From the NCBI RefSeq assembly GCF_949628215.1, contig NC_134283.1, forward strand, positions 31,102,975 through 31,166,974: a stretch of DNA of 64,000 nt, given 5' to 3'. Numbering within the stretch: the stretch's first letter is position 1; every line of letters begins with the position of its first letter. Below the pieces are notes generated by a model. The model was not told the origin of the DNA. It worked only from the letters and a program-made list of their open reading frames with translations, and did not search any database. The position numbers and the translations under genes were made by a program. This DNA comes from Phalacrocorax aristotelis. Taxonomy: Eukaryota; Chordata; Aves; Suliformes; Phalacrocoracidae. This document shows positions 20,701 to 31,700 of this stretch, in pieces.

Positions 20701-23700
20701 TAGCATGTCACTGGTTCAGAGCCTGCAGCTGTGTGTGCATCAACCCTGAACTGCCCCAGGGGTGGCACATGCCAGCTGTTGGGGACATGTGTGGTCATGC
20801 AGCCTCCATGTGAGGTCCTGCCTGTGAGATAGTGCCGGGAGGGGTGCAGAGGCAGTGGGCAGGAGTCCACAATGGTGGCATGGGAAGGGATGGGTCATCC
20901 CAGAGAGAAGGAGGCTCTGCAGATGGGGGCTGAAATGGTGATTTGCTGGAGGCAGCTTAATTCAGGAGACTTCACTTAAAGAGCTTTATGTTTAAGAGCT
21001 GTCAAGCTGAAAAGCTCCCAGTTAAGGAAATATTAAGTTTTGAAGCTTAACAGCTTGTGATTTTTTTTTTTTAGGGAAAAAATGAAACCATGGAGGAATA
21101 TAAATCCAAGAAGCCAAGCCCTAGGATTTAATGCAGTGGGAAGGCTGGAAAGTGGAATTTCCCACTAGTTTGTGTAGGATTGTCTGTGGAGGTTTGCCTG
21201 TTCTTGCCTTCCTTCAGAAGCATTCAAGCAGCTGCTACATGCTTTCAGAGGGGAGCTGCAATGCTGCTGGGTGGTGGGACCAAGGAAAGCCTATGGGCAT
21301 CCTCCCTGTGCAGGACAGGCAGGACACCAGAGCAGGGTTGGCCATGCTGGGGGGCACAGGGTGGGGGCATGCACTGGCTGAAGGGCTCAGAACACTGAAG
21401 GTGTGCTACCCAGGAGAACTAGTCCACTGGCCTCTCCTCTAGCTTGAGAGGTCCGTAATTTTCAGTGATTTCATTTTCCTCATTCCTCTGCTAATAAAGC
21501 ACTGAGAATTGTTTAAGGAGTGTCCTGGAGCTTTCAGAGGGGTCTGAGGTTTCAGTTCCTAAATCCCATTGACATTCAGGAGGTATTTCAATAGAGAAAA
21601 ACCTTTACAAACCCTGAAACCGTGGCTGCTGTGTAAGAGGCTTTGTTAGTTTTTTTTTCTTACTCTGTGTATTGTTACTTTGTAAAGGTAGCGTGCTGGG
21701 TTCTCCGTTTGCATGGGTTGAGACATACATATTGTCTAGAGCTGGAGGAGGTGCTGCTTGCCTCTGTTCCCAAGAAGTCCGGGAAAGGGCCGTTGGCTGC
21801 AGAAGCTCTTGGGAGCATCCTTGCACTCTCTGGAGCTGGAATGGCCTGTCTGCAGTGCTGAGCTGGCTGGTGGCACCTTTTGGGACTTCCTGGTCACCTC
21901 TGTCATCCCAGGACTCCCTGCCCTGCCCCAGCTCCCTCCCCGTCCAGTCTGCAGAAGGCTGTCCCAGTTTGTTGCCCCTCTCATTAAAGAATGAAAGCTA
22001 CCATACTTGATATCCTATTTGTGTTTATATTATTCCATTATTCTGCTATTTTATGTTTATATTTGGCATGCATTGTGTTTTTTCAGTCTTCATTCTCCAA
22101 GGTAGGAGTTCCTGGTGGCCAAAAGTGGCCTCACGTGGTCATGGTAAGGAAAAGTCCAGTGGAGCTGTGCTGATATAAGCTCTTGCTCACTATTAAGGGA
22201 TTTCAGATCATTCCTTACAGCTATTCTCTCCTTAATGCTGAGTGACGGATGTGTTGTCTTTACCCAGGCTCCAGATAGACCTTCACCTCTTTCCAGCTGG
22301 GCTTCCTAGCAGCTATTAAATAGTAAATACTTCTTGCCAAAAAGAAGGGGTCATGCCACATTTGTCTCAACAGTGCCAGTCTTCAGGTCTGTTGACTAAG
22401 ACCCTAACCCACCCAGGTCCTGGGTCACCACATGGGGTTGATGCTTCTGTATTTGCAGGATTACTGTGTCTAATTCTTAGTGCCATCCCTGCTGGCATGG
22501 CATGGTGTGGTTCAGGTATTCCAGGTTGGCATCTGATTTGTGGGGCTTAAAAAGCACAGCTCAACAGTCTGAAGCTAAAAAATCAGTGAGCATGAGGCAC
22601 CCAGCAGCAAAAGCACTGTTTTGGTTTTTTTTAACATAGTAAAGGAAAGCTCTGTTTCAAATGCTTGGTGTGGGAATTCAGCATTTCTGCTTTCACTATA
22701 TTTATGCCTTTGTTTGGTGTTTCAGTTCATTTCCTATGCCTCCATGCATTTTTAAAGTCCAGGCAACCAGCAGAGCGGTTGCAGACACGTTGGGTCTGGG
22801 CTGATCTCCCTGGCTCTTCATCTGTCTTGGGGCTTGGTGAAATCCCATTGTAAAAGCTGACGATGTACGGTTTGGATTGCTTTTATTCCTCCATGCATGG
22901 TTTGTTTATGTCCAGGGAGAAACCTCAGTGTGCAAAAACTCCAGATGGAATTTAGGCTAACTGATAAGTGAGCCTTCCCTATGCCTTTTGGTATGCAGTG
23001 AAATCTGGGAGTTTCAGGGGCTGAGCACCAGCACCCAGCAGCTTTCCAGCCTCGCAGCTGCTGTTTGATGGCCCATGGTGAAGCAAGTGCTGGGGACCAG
23101 CCATGGGTGTGAAGTACCAAAACTGCTAAACACCAGATCATTTCATGCTGCTCTTGTGTTAAACTGTGCTGATGCAGGAATGTGAAGCTGCTGCTTACTG
23201 CTGCTACCTGTATGATGTGGGGGAAGCATTGCAGGGTGTATTAGCAGTGTTAGGGGCTGAAGAGGGCTACAGAATAAAGCTGTCCATCTCTGCTGCTCCT
23301 GGCTGCTCTGATCTACCCCACTCTAAGCACCTTTCTTGTGCAGTTGTTTGCAGGGCTCTGTCTCGGGATGCATTTTCATTTAGAAATTTCATTAGAATTT
23401 TTAATCTTTTGTACAGCCATTCCTTCTCTTCTCTTGTATGTGAGTATCAGCAGGGCTGTTGGCCATGCTGCCACCTACCATACTGACTTGCAAATTGCTA
23501 TATTACTTTCAGAATTTTTATGCAAGTTTTTATATATATGGCTTTATGTTTTGTGTTTCCAGTGCTTCAAATCAGGGCTTTAGCCTGGTGCTTTGTGGCT
23601 GGCTGAGTCCAAGTCCTCACTGTTTGCTCTTCACTGTGTTCCTTCTGCAAGGTTGTGGCTGAATGTCATGGTGCTAAGGCTTAAGTAGTGTTGTTCTTCT

Positions 23701-26700
23701 GCGTATCAGTTCAGGGTTGTTTTGAGGTGGCTGTTCTGTCAAATGGCAGTAACTACAAAGCATCCCCTCCCTGCCTGTCCAGGCTACGTGGCACAAGTGT
23801 ATCTAAAATCCCTTCTTACCTTGGGATGAAGTTGCCAGAATAAGTACCACAGCCCTTCTAAAAGTTGTCTTTCCTTTCACTGAATGTTCAAAATGTAGAA
23901 ATCATCTTCCAGTTGATTTTCAGTAAAAGCTACTTATTGAAATGACCAAAGGCTGGAGATGCAGAAGATGACAGCAGCAAACCGTGCACAGGTTCACTTG
24001 CCAGAGGCAGGGCTGAGATGTAGAGCTGAACTTGGTCTTTGTAAAAAAAAGTCAGACTGGGTTTTTTTCCTCCTTTAAATTTCAGATCTAAAAGAGAAAG
24101 AGCCCCAGCAGCGCAGTGTGCCAGGTGCAGCGGGGCTGGATCCTGCACTGGCCTTTACTGCTGGCTTCTCATTCACATTCTAAACGGGTGTCCAGTGGGT
24201 GGGGAAGGTTTCCCACTCAAGCATGCTGCTAAGTCCTTGGCCCCATTGAATGGGCTTCATGCTCTGTGAAATGTCTGCTTGTTGGGTGATATGGACCACT
24301 GGAGCAGGGCAAGGGAAACTCATTTCACTGGGGGCACCTTCACAGCCCTACAAGCGAAAGGTCATCCTGCTCATACTTTGATTTGAGCTGCTGAAGAGCA
24401 GTTACTAATCCAATAAGCCACTGAGGCACTGTAAGACATAGTCTTAATTCAGGCATTTGCATGGGTGAGTGAAAGGCAGTAACCCTGAGAGATCCCAGGG
24501 GGCACCCTGCAGTGCAGAGATCCTACCTGGCCTGCATCTTGCTTAATAAAATGTCGTGAACATCAAGCTCTCAGGAACATGCCTTTGCAGCGAGTATGCT
24601 GTATGAAAAATACACAGCTTCAAATAAAGGGGTTAATTTTCCAGTAGGCATTGGCTGTGGTGGCTGGGTTTGTGTTGGGAATCAGATCAAATAGCAGCCT
24701 TCAAGGGTGAAGCAATAAGCATGGGTGCAGAGCTCTTAATATTATATATATACTTACACACACATTCATAACACCATGCAGCTAAGTGATAGTTCTGTTT
24801 TTCCACAGATACATGTGAGCTGCCTCATCTATTTTCTAGACTCAGCTGTGTTCTCCAAGGCTGGTAGCCTGAGATTCACTTAATATTGGTATTATTCTCC
24901 AGGTAACTCTTGGGATTTTAAAGATTAAAGGGCTTTGTCAGACTACTGAGGCACAAAACATGGCTCTAGTTCAAATAAAAAAACTTGTCTGTGATTGCAA
25001 ATGAAATGTTTTCATAGTTGAAAAAAGAAAAATCCAATGTACTGTCTTGAAAACAATCCTGCAGGTGTTGCCCTGGCAGTTCTCACTGAGGTGTCCAGGT
25101 GCCTTTTGCTCTGTGCAAATTGAGTCCCTTTGGCAGCCAAAGCCCCAGCCAGGATGTGGCGGTGGGAGGCAGCTGTACTGCTGGCATATGGCATGGCCTG
25201 GGCCAGTGTTGCCTGTGATGAGTTTTTCCATGTATAACTTGCAGCTCTGCTGTAGTTGCTGTAATTTTCCCTGCTGTTGGGGGAATTGAGATTATGAACT
25301 TTAGCAGCAGCTTCACAAATTACTTTTCTAGCTGTGCTGCTTCCATCAGGGTGCAGCAGCCCTGGACCAGGTTGAGTGTTGGGCAATGCCATCAGTTGCT
25401 GTCTAAGGAGTCTTTTCTCAGGGATGGGTGATGGGGCTGCCTTGATGGAAAGCCCTGAAGTGGTGGGGTGGGTGCTGGTGGCCACTGTAGGAACTTCCAT
25501 CCTTCCATCCAGTGCATCATCAGTAGCATTTCTGCATCAGACTTGTCTTACTAAGGCACACAGTACAAAAGCATGAATGTTCCTTCAGATACCGTTTGCA
25601 TCACTGGGGTGCACAAGTGTAAAACATTGTCCTACTTGAAGCCCTGAGGTCCTCCAGGCCAGCCCATGTGTTGGTAACATAAAGCAGCTGATGTGCTCCG
25701 TGTGTTGAAGGCTCTGCTCGTGTGGGAGAGGGAGGCAAGTCATGTGTGAGATGCTTTGGATTTGAAAGCCTCACCAAGTCGTCCTGACTTCTGCATTATG
25801 GTTGCTGAGTATTTTCTCATGGAAGGAGGAAAACACAATGCTTTCAGCTGGCACAAAATGTCACCTGTATGAAAGGTTGAGCTTTTAGGCTTGGCAGGAT
25901 GAACCTAGTGGCTAATGGTAGCAGTGCAGCAGCTTGGCCCCATCACAGCAAGGATGGGGACCAAGTTTGTTTCCCATTTTCTGCATGGATCCTGCTTCCT
26001 CAAGGATAACTCTGGGGTTGGGAAGAGAGAAGAAAAGTGACATGGGCTGCTGGTGGAACAGGAGAAATCCGGTTTCAGCTGAGGATGACATCCTTGGTCT
26101 AGTGTGGTCTGTGATGTGCTGTCTGTCTGTGGGAGACCCTTGTGGCCATTTCAGGAGCTCTGCTGGGAGGAGAGGTCATGCAGGCTTCCCACAGCCAACC
26201 TCTACCATCTTCTCCCTCAGCATGTGATTTACAGCAGATTAATGTTACAGCCTTGCATCTGCGCCTAAAGAAGAATTAAAGGGAAAAAAAGTTACCTAAG
26301 GAGGGCCAAAGAAAACCATTGGGGCATGATGCCTGCCCTGGGGCTGTTTCTGAGACAGTTCAGGTTAATTTTCTGATTGCTCTGAGTTTTGGTGGCCAGG
26401 AAAGCCAAGAAGGAGCAATTGCTCAGGCTTGCAGATGACTATGAGTGGCTGTGAGCATTACGGAGGTATTACTGCCTTCTGGCTTTGCAGAACTGCCGTG
26501 TGCATTATGCAGGGCCTCCTTGGCTGGCAGATACTGGACTTAGTGGGTGATGGGCTGATGCATGTGGAATTGCTGGGCTTGACCCCATGCCACAGGGTCC
26601 CTTTCCTGTGGGTGACTGAGCAGTGCCCAACAGCACAAGGTGGCATAGGCTGTGTTCCTCCCCACCCAGACTGCTTTGAGGAAAAATAGATATTGGTGAT

Positions 26701-27410
26701 GAGGAATATATTGAATATTTTAACATCTAAGCTAAGTGCTCTTATCCTGCAAGTCCCCAAATTCTGTTTGTACCATTTCTCCACGGGCATCAGTGAGCTC
26801 AACTTGCAGGGCTCAGGAAAGTGGCTCTGATGGTCTTGGCCACCCTTGGAAACAGCCTTCAGCTGTGGCAAGGTGCTGTGGGACTGCTGTGACGGGAATG
26901 TGTGGTGCCACTGATGGTGGTGGCATCAGTGAGAGTGGTTTGGACTTCTTTTTTTTGACTTGTGGATCTATAAGACCAGAAGTGTGAAGTCCATTAGATG
27001 CATCACATAAGCATAATAGTGCTGGAGGGTTTATAAGAACTTGCCTTTGACATGGTTTTCAAACTTCTTAATCTTTTCTGTGTCTCTCGGGTGTGAAACT
27101 ATGGGCTGAAAAACACTGTGTCTAGAGGGTGCCCAGTGATGAACTCCAGAGATTAAAGATGCTGCTTGATTTGTGGCTGAGAGCACAGGGGGATTGAGCG
27201 CTTTGGTCCCCGCAGATGCGGGAGCTGCAGGGCTGAACGCTCTGTGCTGATGTGTGCCATTATTCGAGTGTAGAATTTGGAAAGCTCAGAGTTATGAGCT
27301 ATGGTTATATTCTCACTTAATAAGGTGTTAACTGACGTTAGGCTCTCTTCAGAGAGTTAGACTATGCATGGAGGTTAACAGTTCCTGGCATTTTGTCTGC
27401 TATAAACGAG
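14790..27410. other. NPM1-FGF18 intergenic region, no gene recognised
   Basis: This 12.6-kb stretch separates the NPM1 poly(A) site from the FGF18 CpG island. Open frames on both strands up to about 160 codons have no recognisable similarity, no splice context and ordinary composition. Simple features are a TG/TA-rich run at about 19577-19604 and a 12-base T run at 21061-21072. I saw no CR1 element, LTR or RNA gene. It probably holds regulatory DNA for either gene, which cannot be resolved without alignment. Confidence 0.6.
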
Positions 27411-28244
27411 CTTTCGGAGACGGGGAAGGAGTTACCGCACGCTCTCAGCGTGTGAATTTTTTTCTTTGCCTAAAAGAAAATGAGGAGGGGGAAGCCCGTC
27501 CGGCCTTGCCCGGTGCAGGGGCGCGTTTCGGCGGCGCCGGGCCGTGCCGGGCGGGCGGCGGGTGCGGCGCGGGGAGCGGCCGCTGGAGGGCAGGCGAAGC
27601 GTGCCGAAGCGGGGCGGGCAGCGGCGGTCGCCGGCCGGGGAAGTGCCGGGCGAACCCCGACAACCTGACCCCGGTGTAAATATCCCTCCGTGGGAGCGGT
27701 GCTGGGCTAATGGACCCGGGCGGGCGCAGCGCGGCCCGGCCCTGCCCGAGCGGCAGCGGGGGGGGGTTGCCCCGGCCCGTGGGGGGCCGCGGCCGGGCTG
27801 GCGGGACCCCGCTGCCGCCCGGCCGGGGTCGGGACGTGCTCCCGCCCGCTCGGAGGTAAGAGTGCGGCGGGCTGGGCCCCCGCCACCCCCCGCCTCGACC
27901 GAGCGCGGTGCGGGGGACGGCCGCGGCTGACAGGCGTAGGCGGCCCGGGGGCGCGGAGCGGCGCCCCGGCCGTGGGGAGGCGGTGGGTCTGTTGCGGGGG
28001 GGGGGGGGTTGTCCTCTCGCGTTTTGGGCGAGCGACGGCACTGCCCGCTCCGTCGGGCAGGGGAGGGCGCGGGGGGGGCCGGAGCCCCGCTCGCTTCTCT
28101 CCCTCCCCCCTTTTTTCTCTTTTTTTTCCTAATTTTTTTCAAAATCCACTTTCCCCGCTGGCCGGGCCGGGCCGCGCAGGCGGTGCCAGCCCCGCGGGGG
28201 CTGCCCGGCGGGTCCCGCCCCCGCTCCGCGCCCCGCGCATCGCC

Positions 28245-28373
28245 ATGCCGCCCGCGCCCGGCGGCGGAGCGGAGCGGGGCGCGGCGGCGGCGCTCTGTGG
28301 GCGCGGGGCCGCGGAGAGGCTTTATCCGCCTCGCAGGGCTGGCCCGGGGGGGCGGCGGGGGGGCACTTGCTGA
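28245..28373 (+). other. Possible upstream ORF 1 in FGF18 leader (42 codons)
   Basis: An ATG at 28245 in a good initiation context (gccATGc, G at -3) opens a 42-codon Ala/Gly/Arg-rich frame ending TGA at 28371-28373. It would be translated only if the FGF18 mRNA starts upstream of it. The peptide looks like a composition product, so any role would be in controlling re-initiation. Confidence 0.3.
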
Positions 28374-28420
28374 TGATCGGAAGTTACTGACAATAAGCAC
28401 CTTCATCCCCCCCAAAGGCG

Positions 28421-28483
28421 GAGAGAGAGAGAGAGAGAGAGAGGGAGAGGAGGAGGAGGAGGAGAGACAGGGGGAGAGGAGAG
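28421..28483 (+). repeat. GA dinucleotide and GGA purine tract
   Basis: About eleven GA units are followed by GAGG/GGA repeats, almost pure purine, in the FGF18 leader 190-250 bp before the start codon. Such tracts can bind GAGA-type factors, form triplex or H-DNA, and are unstable in length. Effect unknown. Confidence 0.85.
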
Positions 28484-28513
28484 CTGATGCCTAAGCGAGT
28501 CACTCGGAGGAGG

Positions 28514-28533
28514 CAAAGCGGGCGGTACCACAA
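28514..28533. promoter_or_regulatory. FGF18: Possible TCF/LEF plus RUNX composite site
   Basis: CAAAG (28514-28518), the core of a TCF/LEF site, lies eight bases before ACCACAA (28527-28533), a RUNX site, about 140-155 bp upstream of the FGF18 ATG. FGF18 is an established joint target of RUNX2 and canonical Wnt signalling in mammals through the proximal promoter. That this is the equivalent element is inference, and the TCF half is only a partial match. Confidence 0.35.
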
Positions 28534-28540
28534 CTTCTCG

Positions 28541-28575
28541 GCGGCGCGGAGCGGCGCGGAGCGGCGCGGAGCGGA
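28541..28575. repeat. Three and a half tandem copies of a GC-rich decamer
   Basis: GCGGCGCGGA occurs three times in tandem at 28541-28570, followed by a half copy GCGGA. It lies inside upstream ORF 2 in the FGF18 leader. It may form stable RNA structure and vary between individuals. Confidence 0.9.
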
Positions 28576-28671
28576 GCTCGGCGGCCGGATCGCTCCCATG
28601 TCAGGGCGGCGGTGGGGGACTGCACTCCGCTAGCGTGAAGCCACTGACCTCCCCTCTCTTCTCGCCCAGCG

Positions 28672-28703
28672 ATGTATTCACTGCTGTCAGCCTGCACTTG
28701 CCT
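28672..28703 (+). CDS. FGF18: FGF18 coding exon 1
   Basis: This exon encodes MYSLLSACTC plus two bases of codon 11 (Leu). The ATG has G at -3. The exon ends TGC CT before donor gtaagg at 28704. It joins exon 2 to give CLCLHF, the family signal-peptide sequence. Confidence 0.96.
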
Positions 28704-31700
28704 GTAAGGATTATGGCATATTTTTAATTTTTTTTTGTTTTATTGGTTTTATTTTTATAAACTTTCATTTTGGAGGCTCCGGTTGCATTTTCCTTGCAAT
28801 CAGGTGGTAATCGGGACCCGAGCCTTCTTATAAGTAGAGCATCGCTCTGCACCTTTTAAAAAATTGCGAACAAAAACAAAGCAAAAAAAATCAACTTTAA
28901 CCATTTTACCGCATCATTTGATCTTTTGTTGCTTTTTTTTCTCTTCTCCAGATGTTTACATTTCCTGCTGCTGTGCTTTCAGGTACAGGTACGTGTCCTT
29001 TCTGTCCTCTTTCACTTTTGGTTGTAAAATAGAAACAAAGGCGGCGTGCTGACCTCGGAGTGCCAGGCAGTTTTGGCTAGGGCTTTCACTTTTTTCCCCT
29101 CTAGTTTTTATAGCCATATTAAAGTGATCCGCATGCCAGATGCTGGAGTGTCACTGGCCCTGGAAAGGGGCTGCCCCTCTCGCTAAGCTCCTTTTCAATG
29201 ACCGCTAGCGCTGAGGCATCTCCAGCACAGCCGCTGCGGGTGCTTGGCCACCGGGTGCGGGCTGGGGCGCAGCCGGGTGCGCCGGTAGCCTGCTGTAGCG
29301 GGATCCTCTGGAGTGCATTAGCCTGGCTAATGATGTGAGAGGGAGTGCTGGACTCTTCTCCTTGCACAATGTTGATTGATGCACTTGCCTTGGAAGAGCA
29401 GGCGCTCTCCTGCTCGCCCTCTTTTTTTTTTCCTTTTTAAATTTTTTTTCTTTCCCCTCCCAGGGAACTTACTCCCAAAAACTGATACTTTGAAAAACAC
29501 AAGTTTCCCTAGCCAGGAGAAGGAGGCTGTGTGCTCCCTCCCCATTATTCAGTAGAAAACCATCCAAGTCAGATCCTGCCTTTGATCCTGCCTCAGCAGG
29601 AATGAAGCTGTTGGAGGAACACCCTAGGCAGCGAGGCTCTGCAGCCCAGGCGCCTGCGGAATGGGGATGGCGACTGGGGGTCCTGGGGCAGCTGTTGCCA
29701 CCCAGCAGCCCTGGGGCCTCGCACCTCCCTGGGATGGGGATTTTAGCAGGGCAACCCGGAGCAGACCCACCTGCGGGGCCGGGCAGAGCAGGTGCCTCTG
29801 CCCTGGTGGCTCCAGCCCACCGTCCCACTGGGGCTGGGGGCCGCTCACGCCACCCCTTCAGCCCTGCATGGTGCTTTGGTCAGGATTGCACCTGCTCATC
29901 CTCTCTCAGATGCCCGACAGCAGCGAGGGATGGTCCTGGATGAGCACAGCCACAGCCTTGGAGGAGGCTCCATCCCTCTGGCCAAGCTAAAACCCAAACC
30001 AGCCCCATCCCCTTCTCCTGCACCCCTCCAAAAAATCCGCAGTTGCATTTTTTTTCTCATCTCCTCTGAAAACTGCAGCTTGAACCTAACACCAGCAGAG
30101 CCTCCCCTTGGCGGAGCAGGAGAGGATCCACAGCTGTAAATTACTCTGCGGTTGGAAGGCGTTTGCTGTATTTCTCCGGTGCGTTTTTTTTTTTTTTTCA
30201 AGCCCAAGGAATAACAGGCTGTGCAGGACTCGCAGCGACGGCACCCTTTGCAGCGGGGAGACATTTTTTGTGCTTGTGCGGTAACTGAAGTTAATCAGCC
30301 CTCCAGCCCCCTCCCTCTCCCCCTCCCTTTGGTGCTTTTAGTGAATCAGAAAAAGTTTGGCTGGCTGCCTGGAAAGCACTTGCTAAAATCTGATCTCTTA
30401 CTTCAGCAGCCTTAAAACTTGGGAAGTTATTGGCATTTATACAGTTGGAGCTTGCAGGCTTCCAAAGCAATAAAATAATAATAATAAAAAAAAGCTCTGC
30501 GCTCTGGTGCTATTAGAACCATACTTGCTCAATTTCGTGCTGATTTTGCAGCATTTTGCAGGATTTGAGGCCAGGTTTTCTTGCAGATGGGCACTGAGGA
30601 GGTGTCCTGGGTCGCGGCCGGAGGGGCGGCAGATCTTGCTGGGTGTTACACCGAGAGGTGAGCTCTTTTGGCGATTAGCGTTGGGAGCCAAAACATTAGA
30701 TTAGTCATACTCAAGGGCCTTCGAGTGAGTGTTTACAGTATTAATGGTAGATGAAAAGATGTGAATGCTGTAAGTTTTTATTGCCCATTTTGTTACACTT
30801 TCTTTCTGGATTTATTCACAGGATTACATGTTTTGAGCCTGAATGGGAGCAAGGGATTATAGGATTTCTTTTATAATGATCAGTTTGGGTAGGAGTTAGC
30901 CTTTGGTGAACTAGAGTAAATTAATGCATCACTTAGATTTAATATTTATTTAGGCTAAAGGAAGTTGTTTAGTTTTGCTTAAAGGGCTCTGTGTTGTATT
31001 GGGGAGATTTAAGAGCGCCTGAAATGGATTACATTCTAAGGCCGCCTTTCACCCTCTCGTGCAAGCCATGATCAGCAGGTTGTCCCACATGTTAATCTTA
31101 GAATTGCACTCCTCTGCTGCTGACTTGTTACCCTGTGGCTGTGCATGCAAAGGTAAAAAGCCCACCAGCATGCATTGGGGCTGGAGGTATCCTGGGGCAA
31201 AATACCTTGGGTATTGTATTTTCTATTAGCTACTCATGTACAAAGACTGCAGCGCATTGATGAGCAAGCTGGCTGCAATTAGGTGGTATGCTAGCTCAGC
31301 TGCTGGCTAAAAGCTTTCTTGTAGACACCGAGCCCACCTCTGCAGCTGCTCATAGGTGACCCTGTCAGGTGTAGTATCACTCGTGGGCGGGTTGTGGCAG
31401 CACCGGAGAGGTGTTCCTCAGCTAGGGCTGCGGGGAGGTTGGAGGGATGGGAGTTTTCAGGAGCAGGATTTAAACTCCTGGATGGGTCAGGCTCCTCCAG
31501 AGCTTTGCCTTGGGTGACACTTCCACTGAGGGACACTGGGGAATAGCGTGTGGCAGGCCAGAGGGGAGCGCTGCTGGAGTGGAGGCGATGGCTGCTGGAG
31601 GCTGCACGTCAGCACAGCCATGAGAGCAGTCCTGTACCTTGCTTGTTCTCCAGTCCCTTCCCCCATGGCAGCAATGCCCCATTTTTTTTCTCTTGCACCT

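Larger units (their letters stand above)
28487..28633 (+). other. Possible upstream ORF 2 in FGF18 leader (48 codons)
   Basis: The ATG at 28487 starts an Arg-rich 48-codon frame ending TAG at 28631-28633, 38 nt before the FGF18 ATG. Its initiation context is weak (C at -3). A second in-frame ATG lies at 28598. It contains the tandem decamer, so its length would vary with repeat number. Confidence 0.35.
27415..28670 (+). promoter_or_regulatory. FGF18: CpG island, FGF18 promoter and 5' leader
   Basis: GC and CpG density are very high from about 27,415 to the FGF18 start codon. A 13-base G run lies at 27996-28008. There is no clear TATA box (an AT patch, taaatat, occurs near 27677), so the start site is uncertain. 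The 3' part contains upstream ORFs, a GA tract and GC-rich decamers. The long minus-strand frame across this island is a composition artefact. Confidence 0.75.

Noticed and set aside
14790-27410. A hidden gene or mobile element between NPM1 and FGF18
   Set aside because: No frame with recognisable similarity, no CR1 3' end repeat, LTR or transposon terminal repeats were seen; a RepeatMasker run would be decisive.
27432-28415. 327-codon open frame on the minus strand across the FGF18 CpG island
   Set aside because: It is a Pro/Arg/Gly-rich composition artefact; stop codons are rare in this GC-rich DNA and overlapping long frames exist on both strands.
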